DNA of 64,000 nucleotides. Origin: Gnetum montanum (lineage: Eukaryota > Streptophyta > Gnetopsida > Gnetales > Gnetaceae). The stretch's first letter is position 1. The number at the start of each line of letters is the position of its first letter. The stretch is from contig MNCI01013583.1 in assembly GCA_015680685.1 (NCBI GenBank), positions 377,889-441,888 on the forward strand. Direction: 5' to 3'. The translations under genes were made by a program, and so were the position numbers. Below, in pieces: positions 47,309-58,279 of the stretch. Below the pieces are notes generated by a model. The model did not search any database. It saw only the letters and a program-made list of their open reading frames with translations, and was not told the origin of the DNA.

Positions 47309-48335
47309 ACTCTAAACCCAAAAACCTAGATCCTAAACTATAAAATCTAAGCCCTAAATCCAAAACCCTATAAACCCTAAACCTTAAACTTTAAACCCTA
47401 TATATCTTAAAACCATAAACCCAAAATCTAAAATCCTAAAAAGCTAGAGCCTAAAAATCTTAAACCCTAAACCAGAAATCCAAATCTCAAAACCTAAAAC
47501 CTTATAAACCCTAAATCCTATAATCCCAAAATTCAATAAACTCTAAACCCTAAACATCCTAAACTCTCAACACTAAATCCTATAAACCTAAAACACAAAA
47601 ACCTAAAATCCTAAATCCTAAAAATCCTAAACACTAAATTCTAAATCCAAAATCCAAAAGGAAAAATCCTAAAAACCCAAAACTTTAAATCCTAAACCCT
47701 AAACCCTATAAATCAAGAACCCCAAACCCAAAACTCAAAAATTTAAACCTTAACCCCTAAATTACAAAACATAAATCCTAAACCTTATAAATCCAAAATC
47801 CAAAACCCTAAAAATGCTAAACCTTAAACCCTAAAATCTAGAAATCCAAAACTCTAAACCCTAAAACCTAACCCTAAACCCAAAAACCTAAAGCTTAAAC
47901 CATAAACCCTATGTTCCCAACCCTAAATACTAAATCCTAAACTAAAAAATCCGAAACCCAAAATAAAAAAAACCCCTTAACCCTAAATCCTAAACCTTAA
48001 ACCTAAACCATAAACCGAAAAACCTTAACTCTAAGACCTAACCTCTAAAACCTAAATGCTAAACCCTATAAACTCAAACCTCAAAATGTTAAAAACACAA
48101 AATGCTAAACCCAAAAACCTAAACCATAAATCCTAACCCCTAAACCCTATAAACCCAAATTTGAAAACCCTAAAAACAAAAAAGCCTAAATCAAAACGCC
48201 TAAACTATAAACACTAAATCCTAAAATCAAAAATCCAAAAGCCTAACATCCTAAAATCTTAAACGCAAAATTCTAGAACCTAAACCATAAGCCCTAAAAC
48301 ATATAAACCAAAAACCAAGACACTAAAAAGTTAAA
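47309..48335 (+). repeat. Degenerate telomere-like array (CCCTAAA type), first copy
   Basis: About 1.03 kb consists of variants of CCCTAAA, the plant telomere unit read on the C-rich strand, such as AACCCTAAACC, ATCCTAAA and AAAACCCTATAAA. Perfect heptamers are mixed with units changed by one or two bases or interrupted by ATATAAA and CCAAAA pieces. It begins exactly at the last base of L3 and ends in AT-rich sequence before gag of element B. Divergence and position show an interstitial array, not a chromosome end. Confidence 0.9.
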
Positions 48336-48399
48336 GACATTAAAATGAATATTGAAAAAATTGTCACAATCAAACAAATAGAAATTAAAAAATTCACTA

Positions 48400-50250
48400 T
48401 GACAACTCTGATGATGATGAACCCTTATTGGACATTAAGAGCATGATGTAGATTACAAAGGCATTTAAAATACCCAATATGCATCACAAGGAAAGTTGCA
48501 TCAAAAGGCTTGATATGCATAATATCCCTAAATTTGCATGAGGCATTGATTCTAATTCACAACATCATTTACAAGCCTTCCATGATGCCTATGTCTTACA
48601 AAACATTGAAAGTGGGTGGTAAAAGCTTAAGCTCTTTCCTAGAACACTAATAGATAAAGCCAAAGTGTGGTATAGATTTTTGAAATCAAATTCAATCCAT
48701 TGATGGTTCACAATGCTGGAACTTTTCATTGAGAAATACTAAACCTATGCAAGGATGTCTAACCTAAGGAAACAAATCCAAGGATGAAAATAAAAATAAC
48801 AAGAACCTTTGGATATGGCCCTAGATAGATACTATTCTCTTCTGAATAGATGCCTAGGCCATGGTTTCTCTTAAGAAGAGCAACTTTTCCACATTATAGA
48901 TGGGCTTCATAGTGAAACAAGAGAGACCCTTGGGATGTATGTTCAACATTAATTATATGGGCTACAAACCCATCAGATCTAAGAGCTAATTGAACATGTG
49001 GCAAAGATAGAGGGAGAGCTATGTGAATGGAAAAATGTTGAGAAATCTCATTGGGACGCAACTCTTCAAAAGAAGAAAGTCCACATCTATGATAAGGAAA
49101 AAAAAGTAACTCTCAATAAGGTGATTTTGCAATAAACTTTGTTAATACAAAAGTCTATGAATGAACTTGAAGCAAGGTTTGATAAGATATCAAAATGGAT
49201 AAATAAGAAAGTTACAACTTTCATAGAAACCATAGTGGAGAGAGTAATGCAAAGAGAATCAAGTGATCACAGTAAAATGAGAAAAAAGAGATTGTAGAAG
49301 AAGAGGTTATAGACTCAACCACCAAAGTAGATGATGGATGTGACATCTGCATATATGACCATCTAAAGGGCTATTACCTAGTCATGTTACATCTACATGA
49401 GTATTAGGCTTTTACATTACAAAAACAAATGCCTAGGAAATTACCTTTCTCACAAGGTAAGTATAGATAGTCCTACAACCAATCGTACTATCCTAGTGGG
49501 ACTTCCTACTAGCCTCAACACTACCATCAATCGTAGTGGCAAAACCATAATAATGGGGGAGGCCATCATTAAACTAGCCCTACCCTTACTACCAACCAAA
49601 CCCATATAAATCTTATGTTCAACAACCTATTTTTTCAACTAGTTTTATGTCCTCTACCTCAAATCGCTATTACCACTTTCTCAAGTATCATTGGCTCATG
49701 ACATCTCATGAAGGATCACCACCTTACACCTCTTACTCTTCATCATACCCTCAATATTCTCATACTTCACTCCATCACATGTCATAGCTAGCAATACAGG
49801 AAGGTTTAGCACCACAACATCAGCAAAAGGATGTCACTTGTGACATGAACATACATATACATGATAATGCTAGTAGGTTCCCACCACAATCTTGGAAATG
49901 TCCTTTCTTTAGGATGGCTCCCATGCATAAGCACAACACTCATGGACCTACTAACTCATCCAAACCAACACAATGCCAATCAAGTGCAACACCCTTCCTT
50001 TCACAACTTATGTTCTCCAATCCTATGCAAATGGCAACATTCGTCATTACTCCAAGACCTACCAGAAATAATGAACCTTGGATTGTGGAGAGACAAATGA
50101 ATCCATGCATAACTAATCATGATAAAGGATGCAGTAATGGGCCAGACATTTGAAAAGTTCATGCAACTCATACTTTGATCCACTGTATGTTTAACAACCA
50201 ACTGTGTGAACAACAACCAATTTATTCAGACATCACTAAATCAAAAGATA
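48400..50250 (+). pseudogene. gag of Athila-like element B
   Basis: It opens with an Asp/Glu-rich bit, then DMHNIPKFA, DSNSQHHLQAFHDAYVLQNI and KVWYRFLKSNS (48510-48690), which parallel the gag core of element A (NNIPKFEGRYNVDPQHHLQ, SWYRSFELEL). FIEKY-TYARMSNLRKQIQG follows at 48730-48785. The tail from 49400 to 50150 is rich in Gln, Asn, Pro and Tyr. The N-terminal part present in A is missing; the telomere-like array occupies that place. Many stops. Confidence 0.6.
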
Positions 50251-51450
50251 CATAGTGGCTTGAAAATAGAGTTTAACATTGTTTCACAAATGCATGGAGC
50301 TTGCCTATCCACTTATTAGTTCTTGTCCTAATTAAACACTTAGTTGTGGGGGAGATATCCCATCCTAAAATTCATAATTAATGGGTGCTTTTAATCTTTT
50401 TGTTGTATAATTTTTTTATCATTTTCTTATTTCTTAATATAAATTTTTCCTATCCTTTTCAATTTTTTCCACATTTTGTTTTCATTCACTTTGTCAATAA
50501 TCTCATTTGTGAATAAAATGACATCATGTAGTGCATTGAGGTGAGGTTTTCTCTATGTTCTTAAGTCATGAGGAACTGATTATTTAGACAATGAGGCCAC
50601 ATCATCCATCCATCCATCCCATTAATAAGAGGTTCTTACCATGTTCATAATAATATTCTTTTTCATCATCAAACTGAAAATAAATTTGTAATCATTGTGC
50701 CTAGACAGAAAAGTGAAGAACCAAGTGGGATTATTAATGGTATGACATCAAGGGAATTTGTGGAATCTCTTTAACTACTTCTATATGTTCTATCATGTTG
50801 CCAAGGTTGTAATTATATCCATGTAGATCTAATAAAAAATGAAAGTAAGAGTAAAATAAGTGCCGCATTACCATGTCACTAAAAAGACATGTTACCCATG
50901 CTTGAAGGTATTCCTCTAGTAAGGTTGACACTAATGTAAGTAAAATTAAAGGGCACTAAATAAATTTTTAGGGGTTCCACTAGAAAGACATGTTACCCAT
51001 GCCTAAAGATTGGTGGCTTCTTAGAATTCAAAACAAAAAGGGAGTGCCATGAATAAACTCCTTTCTTGGAAAAAACACTAAGTGATGCTACTCCTTGCAA
51101 TGGTGGTAGTCTTATGGTTGTTAAACGAAGAGATAAAACAATGCAATGTCACTAGAAGTGGTTTGGACTTGGTTTGAATCTTGAAAAGAAGGGCTAATGA
51201 TTACTTTAACTATTTATAACACACAAGGATTCATTATGCCTTTGGTAAGGCATCTCATGTCCCAATTTTTGTAATCCATTCTAAAATCCATCTCATCTCA
51301 CTATCTGTATGACCTTAACTTGTGGTTTTGTGTAATATAGAGTTATTTTCTCAAATTTGTGATTTTAACATGTGTGTTTTGTTCAATAGATATGCATTAC
51401 ATTCAACCAATTTGGTGTGTAGAGACATTTTTAGGTGTGGTTATACAAGG
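50251..51450. other. Region where element B lacks pol
   Basis: Protease, RT, RNase H and integrase are all absent between gag and the post-pol marker at 51461. The stretch holds a GGGGGAGATATCC purine tract at 50349, a (CATC)n run at 50603-50619 and two occurrences of ACATGTTACCCATGC (50886 and 50988). No coding region could be supported. Confidence 0.4.
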
Positions 51451-51510
51451 GCATTAAGGATGGAAGCCTGCTTTGGGAAGGATTCACTTGTATAACTATT
51501 GTAACTTGTG
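51451..51510 (+). pseudogene. Post-integrase remnant of element B
   Basis: GGAAGCCTGCTTTGGGAAGG, with ATTCACTTGTATA after it, matches the text just after integrase in element A (18056-18090) with few changes. It shows that element B once had pol and lost it by internal deletion. Confidence 0.6.
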
Positions 51511-51779
51511 CTTGTCTGGTGTAATTGGATCATCTTGAACCTTCTAACTGCATTAATGTTAGATTTAAAACCCATCTGTTCTATACAGTGAATCCAATAA
51601 CCCTTTTATTGCATCTTCCAAAGCTTTTAATGCTTGAGATTCTATCTTCTAACAATACCGATGCATAAATATGAATTCTAACTTACCCCAAAACTTCAGA
51701 TTTTACATGAAACCTTCCATCTAATCACAAAGCTTCATCTTCTATGTTGGATGTCCTTATAAAATGAAATTTCAAGAAC

Positions 51780-52406
51780 CTTGATATTGACTACCTGATA
51801 TTGAGTGGAAGTTGATATCAAATGCCTGATATCAAGTTCATAAAAACTTATAAATAGGACCCTACAATGCTCAAAAAACTCATTATCATCAATCGAAGTT
51901 AGGAGAGTTTTTGAATTTTTTTCTCTCGACTAAGAGCTATGGGCAACCAACTTCCACACATAATATCTTACTCCATACTGCTCTAATTTTCATAGTTTTT
52001 GAACCTATTTTATCCTAGAGTGTTCAATTTAGTTGGGGGAGGATACTTGTATGGGAAACTTACCAATTTTTCAAAATTTGCTATCACCTAGAAAGTATTA
52101 TAAGGGTAAGAATGTTAAAAACCTTAAATTTTTTAATGAACAATCAATCGTGTGAATACCAGAACTTCTAATTCTCTCAAATAAGGGATCATAACCATCA
52201 TTATAAGCCATACATAATGGAAAAGAAGCCAATTACAAGGGTCATAAAAGAAGTTAACACTTTTTGGGTATTTTTCTTGAAATGTTTTTAACTCTACAAT
52301 CATATGAGCTAAGAACTTAATAGAACTAAGGTCATAAGTAAGGTATACACTTATTGATGATGAATGAAAAACATCTTAGTAACACCAAATCCTTGATTGA
52401 TTATAG
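51780..52406 (+). promoter_or_regulatory. Putative internal promoter and leader intron before the extra ORF of B
   Basis: TTGATATCAA and CTGATATCAA motifs (GATATC at 51814 and 51828, GATATT at 51783 and 51797) are followed 15 bases later by TATAAATA at 51849-51856. The ATG at 52407 is 558 bases from that box, against about 560 in element A. A purine tract GGGGGAGGA lies at 52035, and a donor-like AAGGGTAAGAAT has its GT at 52106. GATTATAG directly before the ATG could be the acceptor. The layout resembles the LTR promoter at 54753-54846. Confidence 0.5.
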
Positions 52407-54545
52407 ATGGCCCTAAATAGAGGGAACAAGAACGACCTTCACAAGGTGCAAGTAAGCACCCAAGGGGTGGCAAAGGCTAGCTAAGAGAACATGGCCCACC
52501 AACTAAGCATGAAGAATAGGAGGCCTAGTCATTTAGCATTCATCAAGAGGCTCTAGCTACTATGTAAGTTCAAGTAGAGGCTACAAAACCAGAGGCTCTA
52601 GTGCAAGCACAACACATCACATTTTCCTAAGAATGCCTTGAAGCCATCCAGGAGAAATCTATGTTCACCATGGTCATCATAGAAATGAACTTCAGGCCAA
52701 TCAAGGCATTTGTCCCTGAGATGGTCAGAACTTAACTTTAGGCATTGCCTCTATGGCACATCCTCTCTGAAAGTGGGGAATGGTACCTTAGTGAGACATA
52801 CCAATTTTGGTATAAAAAGGAAGAGGGCATCACCATCAACATTAGTGAAGTCTTTGTTTCTTTCTCAATAAAGGCAATTGTAAAGGCTCTGAACATACTA
52901 AATGTGGAGGCCAAGGTAACACATCTATCCACAAGGTTTGACATAGAAACCAAAAAACTATGGCTAAAGTGGGTATAGAAAAACTAAAATAATATATATA
53001 ATGAGTTGACTTTGGAAGAGAGGATCTACTTCAAAATTGGCACATACCACCTCTTCCCAACTAAAAGGCTCAACTAAATATCAACTTACATAGCTAGAGG
53101 AAGTGCAATCTTGATGTGAAAACATAATGCTAATCTTGCCCAGTTGTACTTCATGGAAATTCAAAGGTAGTTTGAGGAAAGAAAGGTAGGGATGCTGACA
53201 CTTCCATTTCAAGCACAAATGACTCTTGAAGCCCATGAAAGTGTGCTTGGCAGATTACTACAAATTGGACAAGTAATGAAAACTCTGTTTGATATCCCTA
53301 ATGATGTCATTGCAATATAGTTTGACCTCATCATCACAAAAAAAACCTTGATCATGGCAAAGACTAGGGAAAAGCATGCAAAAGTAGCAGTGCATAGATT
53401 GCAACAAGAGCTCATTGCCTCGAGACCTGAAAGAAGGAATCCTTCCCAATTCATTGTGCCTAATTAATTAGAACAATTTTGAATAGAGCAATTAGGCTGA
53501 TTGATTGAATAGAATAAAGTTGCTGAATAAGAAAAGGAGAAAGTAGTCTAGAATGCATCAGTTGCCAAAGCTTAAGCATCTGTCCATAAGAGGGCATTGA
53601 TTACTACACAAGAGGATAACTAGTAGCTTGCTGCTTATAATGCAAGGTTGACCACTATTGAGAAATAGAAAACTATGTTGGAAGAAAGTATCCATCAGTT
53701 GAGGGAGCAACTAGTGAGGATTAACTAGGATATAAGTATTAGCTAGAGAGAACTGAACCCTCTAATGGAGAAGATCTGCACAATATGCCAAACATTTGCA
53801 ATTGAGATAATGTGTGTGGCAAAACGAGGCTAAGAAGCATGATAAGCTTAAGGATCACTTTTGGGACCAAATTGGCATGTATAAACAAAATAATGAAAAA
53901 TAAATCTAAATGTTAAAATCCTACATCAGTTCCATGTCAATGTAGAATTCTAACTGATAATCCATCTTGAATAGCTATGCACTAATCCACCAAGTAGAAG
54001 TAAAGAACAAGGACCTATAGATTGAAGATTTTAAAAAATGCATGGTATTAGCTAACCTTCACTATGTTAACCTTGCCATGTTAATAGCAGGTTGGCCTAG
54101 AAATGAGTTGGAATAGCAAGTAGTAGCCATCTATGAGTTATATGAAAAAGAGTTTATAGATAAGAAAAATGTCCTACAAAAACTTGATGTGGAAAACTCA
54201 AAATTGGAAGCAATTAAGGCTCACTACCATGGGTAAAGAGATATATCCTCGGACCTAGCCAAGAGGTTGATAGATTATCATGAATAAAAAAAAGGTTAAT
54301 CCTTTTGAGGAGAAATGATGGGAATTCACAGTATGGTATGTGAAAGCAAATCAAATATTTCTATAATTGCTATGTCCATGGGATGTACTAATTTTAACTC
54401 ACATAAACTCATTAGCCTAGATGGTAGATGACCCAAGAACAAAGGAGAAAGATTTACAAGGGCTCTTAAATCATTATAAATTTTAGAGGCCTAATGACAA
54501 AGGGAAGTAACCCATGGAAGAGCCACTGCCCCTAGGAACTACATG
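52407..54545 (+). pseudogene. Extra ORF in env-like position, element B
   Basis: This is the fuller copy of the ORF that follows pol in element A. The start ATGGCCCTAAA matches A, and the leader, after a frameshift, reads EQERPSQGASKHPRGGKG. The conserved domain at 52745-52978 is open for 77 codons: MPLWHILSESGEWYLSETYQ, FWYKKEEGITINISEVFVSF, IVKALNIL and RFDIETKKLWLKW. ERIYFKIGTYHLFPTKRLN follows. The C-terminal half is Lys/Glu-rich with likely coiled coil (ICTICQTFAIEI) and extends about 550 bases past the point where A is cut. No membrane anchor or signal peptide was seen. Many stops. Confidence 0.6.
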
Positions 54546-54712
54546 AGCTTAATTTTTTTGTTTTGTTGTTTTGTCATGATGTGCCCATTTTTGTAAAACA
54601 TCACTGCAACATGAAAGAGTTAGTTAATAGTTCCATACCTTTCTAATATTTTGTAAAGAACTTTCTTATTTTGTTTAGCTCAAGGATGATTTTTCATTTC
54701 ATCGTGAGGGTA
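54546..54712. other. 3' untranslated stretch before the LTR of element B
   Basis: It holds no coding sequence. A G-rich GTGAGGGTA directly before the LTR at 54713 is a candidate decayed polypurine tract. Confidence 0.35.
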
Positions 54713-55557
54713 TGATAAGTCATATTTTGTAGGGATCCAATATCAAATATTTGATATCAAAGCCACAATGTTGGGTACTTGATATCATGGTGCAACCTTC
54801 AATGTTGGGGATTCGATATCACCCCTCCCATGCTAGTCTATAAATACAACACTTGAATGCATGGTTGGCGAGTAGTAGAAAGAAATAGAAATAGTTAAAA
54901 ATTTTGTTAGTTTGTTTTTCAATGCATGCCCATAATGTGATCTTAAGTGATTATATGACATCCTTATTCAAATGTGATGTTCTTGGACATGTTACCATCA
55001 TTGCAGCATCCACTTAGCTTTATTATTATTTTTAATTATTTAATATTTACTATTTTCCTTATTTAATGTTATCATTTATTGATCTTCATTATTCTTATCA
55101 TTAAGTAGAATGATTACGACTAATCGTGAGCGCTTAAGTACAATTACTTGGTAACCCAATAGTGTATCATTTGATCTACTTAGTAACAGTATGCTTGGTA
55201 ATTCTAACAGTAGTGACATAAAGTCCAATGCATGTATAGTAGGTTTGAAACAAATACTCATCACCTATAGGCTAGTTTAGACTTTACTTTCAATTATTAA
55301 TTAACTTAATTAATTAATTTCTTTATTACCATTAGGAGGAGCATAAGGCCAAAACAACATCAATTTTCATATGCTTCACTTTGGACTAAACTATACATGA
55401 CAAAGCTACCACTAGTCTAAGTGAGAAGATAGGGAACTGCAATTAAGACATAATGATCTAGATGCTACAACTAGTCCCATCCATGGAATTTGACCAGATT
55501 GTGTGTGAACACTTGTGATTCATATGGTTAGGCATAGGAGTACCTCATCACTCATCA
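54713..55557 (+). mobile_element. 3' LTR of element B (L4)
   Basis: It starts TGATAAGTC and ends ACTCATCA, 845 bases, aligning with the LTRs at 10692 and 18343. U3 has an 18-base perfect palindrome ATATCAAATATTTGATAT (54740-54757), further GATATC sites at 54781 and 54815, and a TATAAATA box at 54839-54846. The gap from the last GATATC to the box is 18 bases, as in the solo LTR at 18343-19198. The end abuts a telomere-like array. Confidence 0.8.
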
Positions 55558-56595
55558 AACCCTAAATCCTAAACCATGAACCCTAAACCCTCAATCCTAA
55601 TAACCCAAAACCTAAAATACAAAACCCTAAAACCTAAAACATGAATCCTAAAATCTAAACCCTATAAACCCAAAAACAAAAATCCTAAAAACTTAAAACC
55701 CCAAACCCTAAATCATAAACCATGTAAATCCAAAATCCAAAACCCTAAATACTAAAAACCCTATAAATCCTAAATCAAAAACACCAAACTAAAAAACTTA
55801 AATACTAAACCCTAAATTCTAAAAACCCAATACCCAAAACCTTGAACCCTTAACACTTAACCCTAAAACCCTAAACCCAAAATCCACCCTAAAAAACTAA
55901 AATCCTAAAAACCATAAACCCTAAACCTAAAACCCTATATCCTATAAACCCAAAACCTTAAAAAAACCAAAACCAAGAAGCTAAAATCCTAAACACCTAA
56001 AATTCTGAAAATCCTAAATCCAAAACCATAAACCCTAAAGCCTATAAATCTAAAATCCTAAATCCCATAAAAACAAAAATCCTAAAAACAAAAATCTAAG
56101 AGCAAAATCATAAACCCAAAACCCTATATACCAAAAATTCAATAACCTAAAAACTAAAAATCCAAAACCCCAACCCCTAAATCTTAAATCCTAAAAACCT
56201 AAAATCCAAAAACCTAAAATGTAAAATCCTAAAATCCAAATTCTTAAAAACCCAAAATCAGAAACCCTAAACCTAAACCCTAAAAATCCTAAAATCCAAA
56301 TTCTTAAAAACCCAAAATCAGAAACCTTAAATCCTAAACCATAAAATCCCAAAAACTAAACATAGAACCCATAATTCTAACATCCAAAAACCTAAATCGT
56401 AAATTATAGACCATAAAATCTAAACCCTAAATCGTATAAATCCAAAACCCTAAAAATCATATTTCCTAAGCTCAAAAACCTAAATCCTAAACCCTAAATT
56501 ATAAAAATACTAAAACCCAAAATCCTAAAAACCTACAAATCCAAAACCCAAACTTTATAAACCCAAAGTACAAAATCTTAAATGTCCTAAATCCT
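55558..56595 (+). repeat. Degenerate telomere-like array (CCCTAAA type), second copy
   Basis: The array is 1038 bases, filling exactly the interval between the end of one LTR (55557) and the start of the next (56596). Units are CCCTAAA variants in the same strand orientation as in the array at 47309. A 60-base segment is tandemly duplicated (56224-56283 and 56284-56343) with only a few differences, which shows that local amplification continued after the units had degenerated. Confidence 0.9.
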
Positions 56596-57444
56596 TGATG
56601 AATCATTTCACTAGTTTAACTCACTAGCATGCGTCAATGCAGCCCCACCAACACAACCCCATTGACAAATGGTTTGGTGCATCAACTTAGATGTTTCAAT
56701 ATAGTATCATGTCATGCCTATATAAATGTAGGTATTCATCACATTTATGGCACATTAAGTTAGTAGCATTGCCAAGGTCTTGCAATTTCTTTATGCTAGA
56801 TTTAGAATATTTTCTAAGTACTCGTAGTAGATTTTCAAGGATTGTATGGATCCTTATTTGAGCATCGTTGTACCTAAACACTTTGATGTGATGGTAACAA
56901 AGACAATATTCTTGGAACTCCTTGCAGCACCTAGAATAGCTTAATGATTATTTCCATGCACTTTATTATTGATGTACTTTACATTCATATCTTTAGTTAA
57001 TTAATAAACTTAATAATAGACACATTAGTATGACCACTTCTAACATACCAATTAATGCTTTGTAATTCTAGGAGTGGCTATCTGGTATGCCCATCGATAG
57101 ACACTTGGTAACCTTGTAGTGTTAAGATGAGTTTAGGATGCAAACAAAAAATGGGCCTGAATGTTTAGGTTAAGTTAGTTAGATTAAGAATCATTAGCTA
57201 GTCAAATAGTTAATTTTTAATTAATAAAATAAAAAATATAAATAAATATCATGTGTCTTGGCTTACACTTAACCATACAAATGAGCTTACACAATTGAAG
57301 TTTAGAAGACAATGATCATAACTCTAACAGCACTATTTTTATCGATCAGTACACTTAGGGACTAAGTCCATGGAATATGACTAAATCACTAATGAACACT
57401 TGTGATTTTTATGGTTAAGCAAAGGGACTACTTACTTCTCATCA
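56596..57444 (+). mobile_element. Full-length LTR (L5), 5' LTR of a further element
   Basis: It begins TGATGAATC and ends TTCTCATCA, 849 bases. A TATATAAAT box is at 56719-56727. The last 640 bases align with the truncated LTR at 46656-47308. It is followed by a primer site, so it is a 5' LTR. It lies directly after the second telomere-like array. Confidence 0.8.
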
Positions 57445-57445
57445 T

Positions 57446-57463
57446 TAGCACCATTACCGAGGA
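57446..57463 (+). other. Primer-binding site after L5 (tRNA-Asp type)
   Basis: TAGCACCATTACCGAGGA differs from the Athila-type tRNA-Asp site TGGCGCCGTTGCCGGGGA at four places, all G to A, a pattern of methylated-cytosine decay on the opposite strand. It lies one base after the LTR end, as at 11536. Confidence 0.75.
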
Positions 57464-57469
57464 TGCATC

Positions 57470-58240
57470 TAGCTAAGTGCATTAAATAGAAAAAGATAGT
57501 GAAATCTTCCAAGGATGTTTGAAATAATATCGAATGCTAAATCATTAAGAAGATAATAATAAACACATACTATTTTTCAAAAAAGACTGATATGACTTCT
57601 TCTCATAGGAAATAATCTCCACCACCAGTCACAGGTAGATCTAATTAAAGATAGGAAGGCCAAAAGATGCAAGTGCTCTAATAATTTTGAGTTATTTACA
57701 CCCATCTAGATCCATACACTTTAGATTTCATTTTCATCTTAGATTAGGATGAATAGTTGCAATGGAGAGACATGGAAGACAACATCATGTTGTCCCTCGA
57801 CTAATCTATTCCTACAATGTTACTAAACAAGCTAATTAAGTTGGGCATCACTAGACTTAATGCAGAGCACATGGTCTAAGATCAGCTCTAATGGGATTAT
57901 CATCCCATCAAGGTCCAATGGAAGAAAGATCACTAGATGGAAGTTCGATATGAGGCTTCAAAGAAAAAAAGGTTTCCTACCCACATTTTCTTAGAAACAC
58001 ACAAAGAAGATGATGACTTCTTTTCATGTTAGTCCTAATACACTGATTCTCCCTATTTCTTTGATGGGGAGACCCTTGCCCAAAGGTTGTAATCAACTAT
58101 GGAAAACTTGGGAAGGGATAAAAATGGTTCTGAAGATCAAGAGGATTCAAAAGATAATAATCATAGCCATTCATCTAGTGACAAGGATAATGACAAGCAC
58201 TAAGAAAAGATAAACAATATTGAAACACCACTAATTTTGG
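57470..58240 (+). pseudogene. gag N-terminal region after L5
   Basis: The text parallels 11660-12100 of element A. Both have TATGACTTCT near the start, an acidic Tyr/Asp-rich stretch, and QWRDMEDNIMLSLD here against RWRDLQGNIVLPLE in A. The central capsid domain is absent because similarity ends at about 58240. Confidence 0.55.
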
Positions 58241-58279
58241 GCTCCTGCAACTCAACAGAAAATTTCTCTACGTGTCAAA

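Noticed and set aside
47309-48335. A true chromosome end, because of the CCCTAAA repeats
   Set aside because: The units are heavily degenerate and the array is flanked on both sides by retrotransposon sequence, so it is interstitial.
49845-50153. A 102-codon His/Pro/Asn-rich open frame as a separate gene
   Set aside because: It falls in the low-complexity tail of gag of element B, with three overlapping frames open at once.
47309-56595. A CRISPR-like or other spacer-repeat system in the regularly repetitive tracts
   Set aside because: There are no fixed repeats separated by unique spacers and no associated genes. The setting is a plant nuclear genome.
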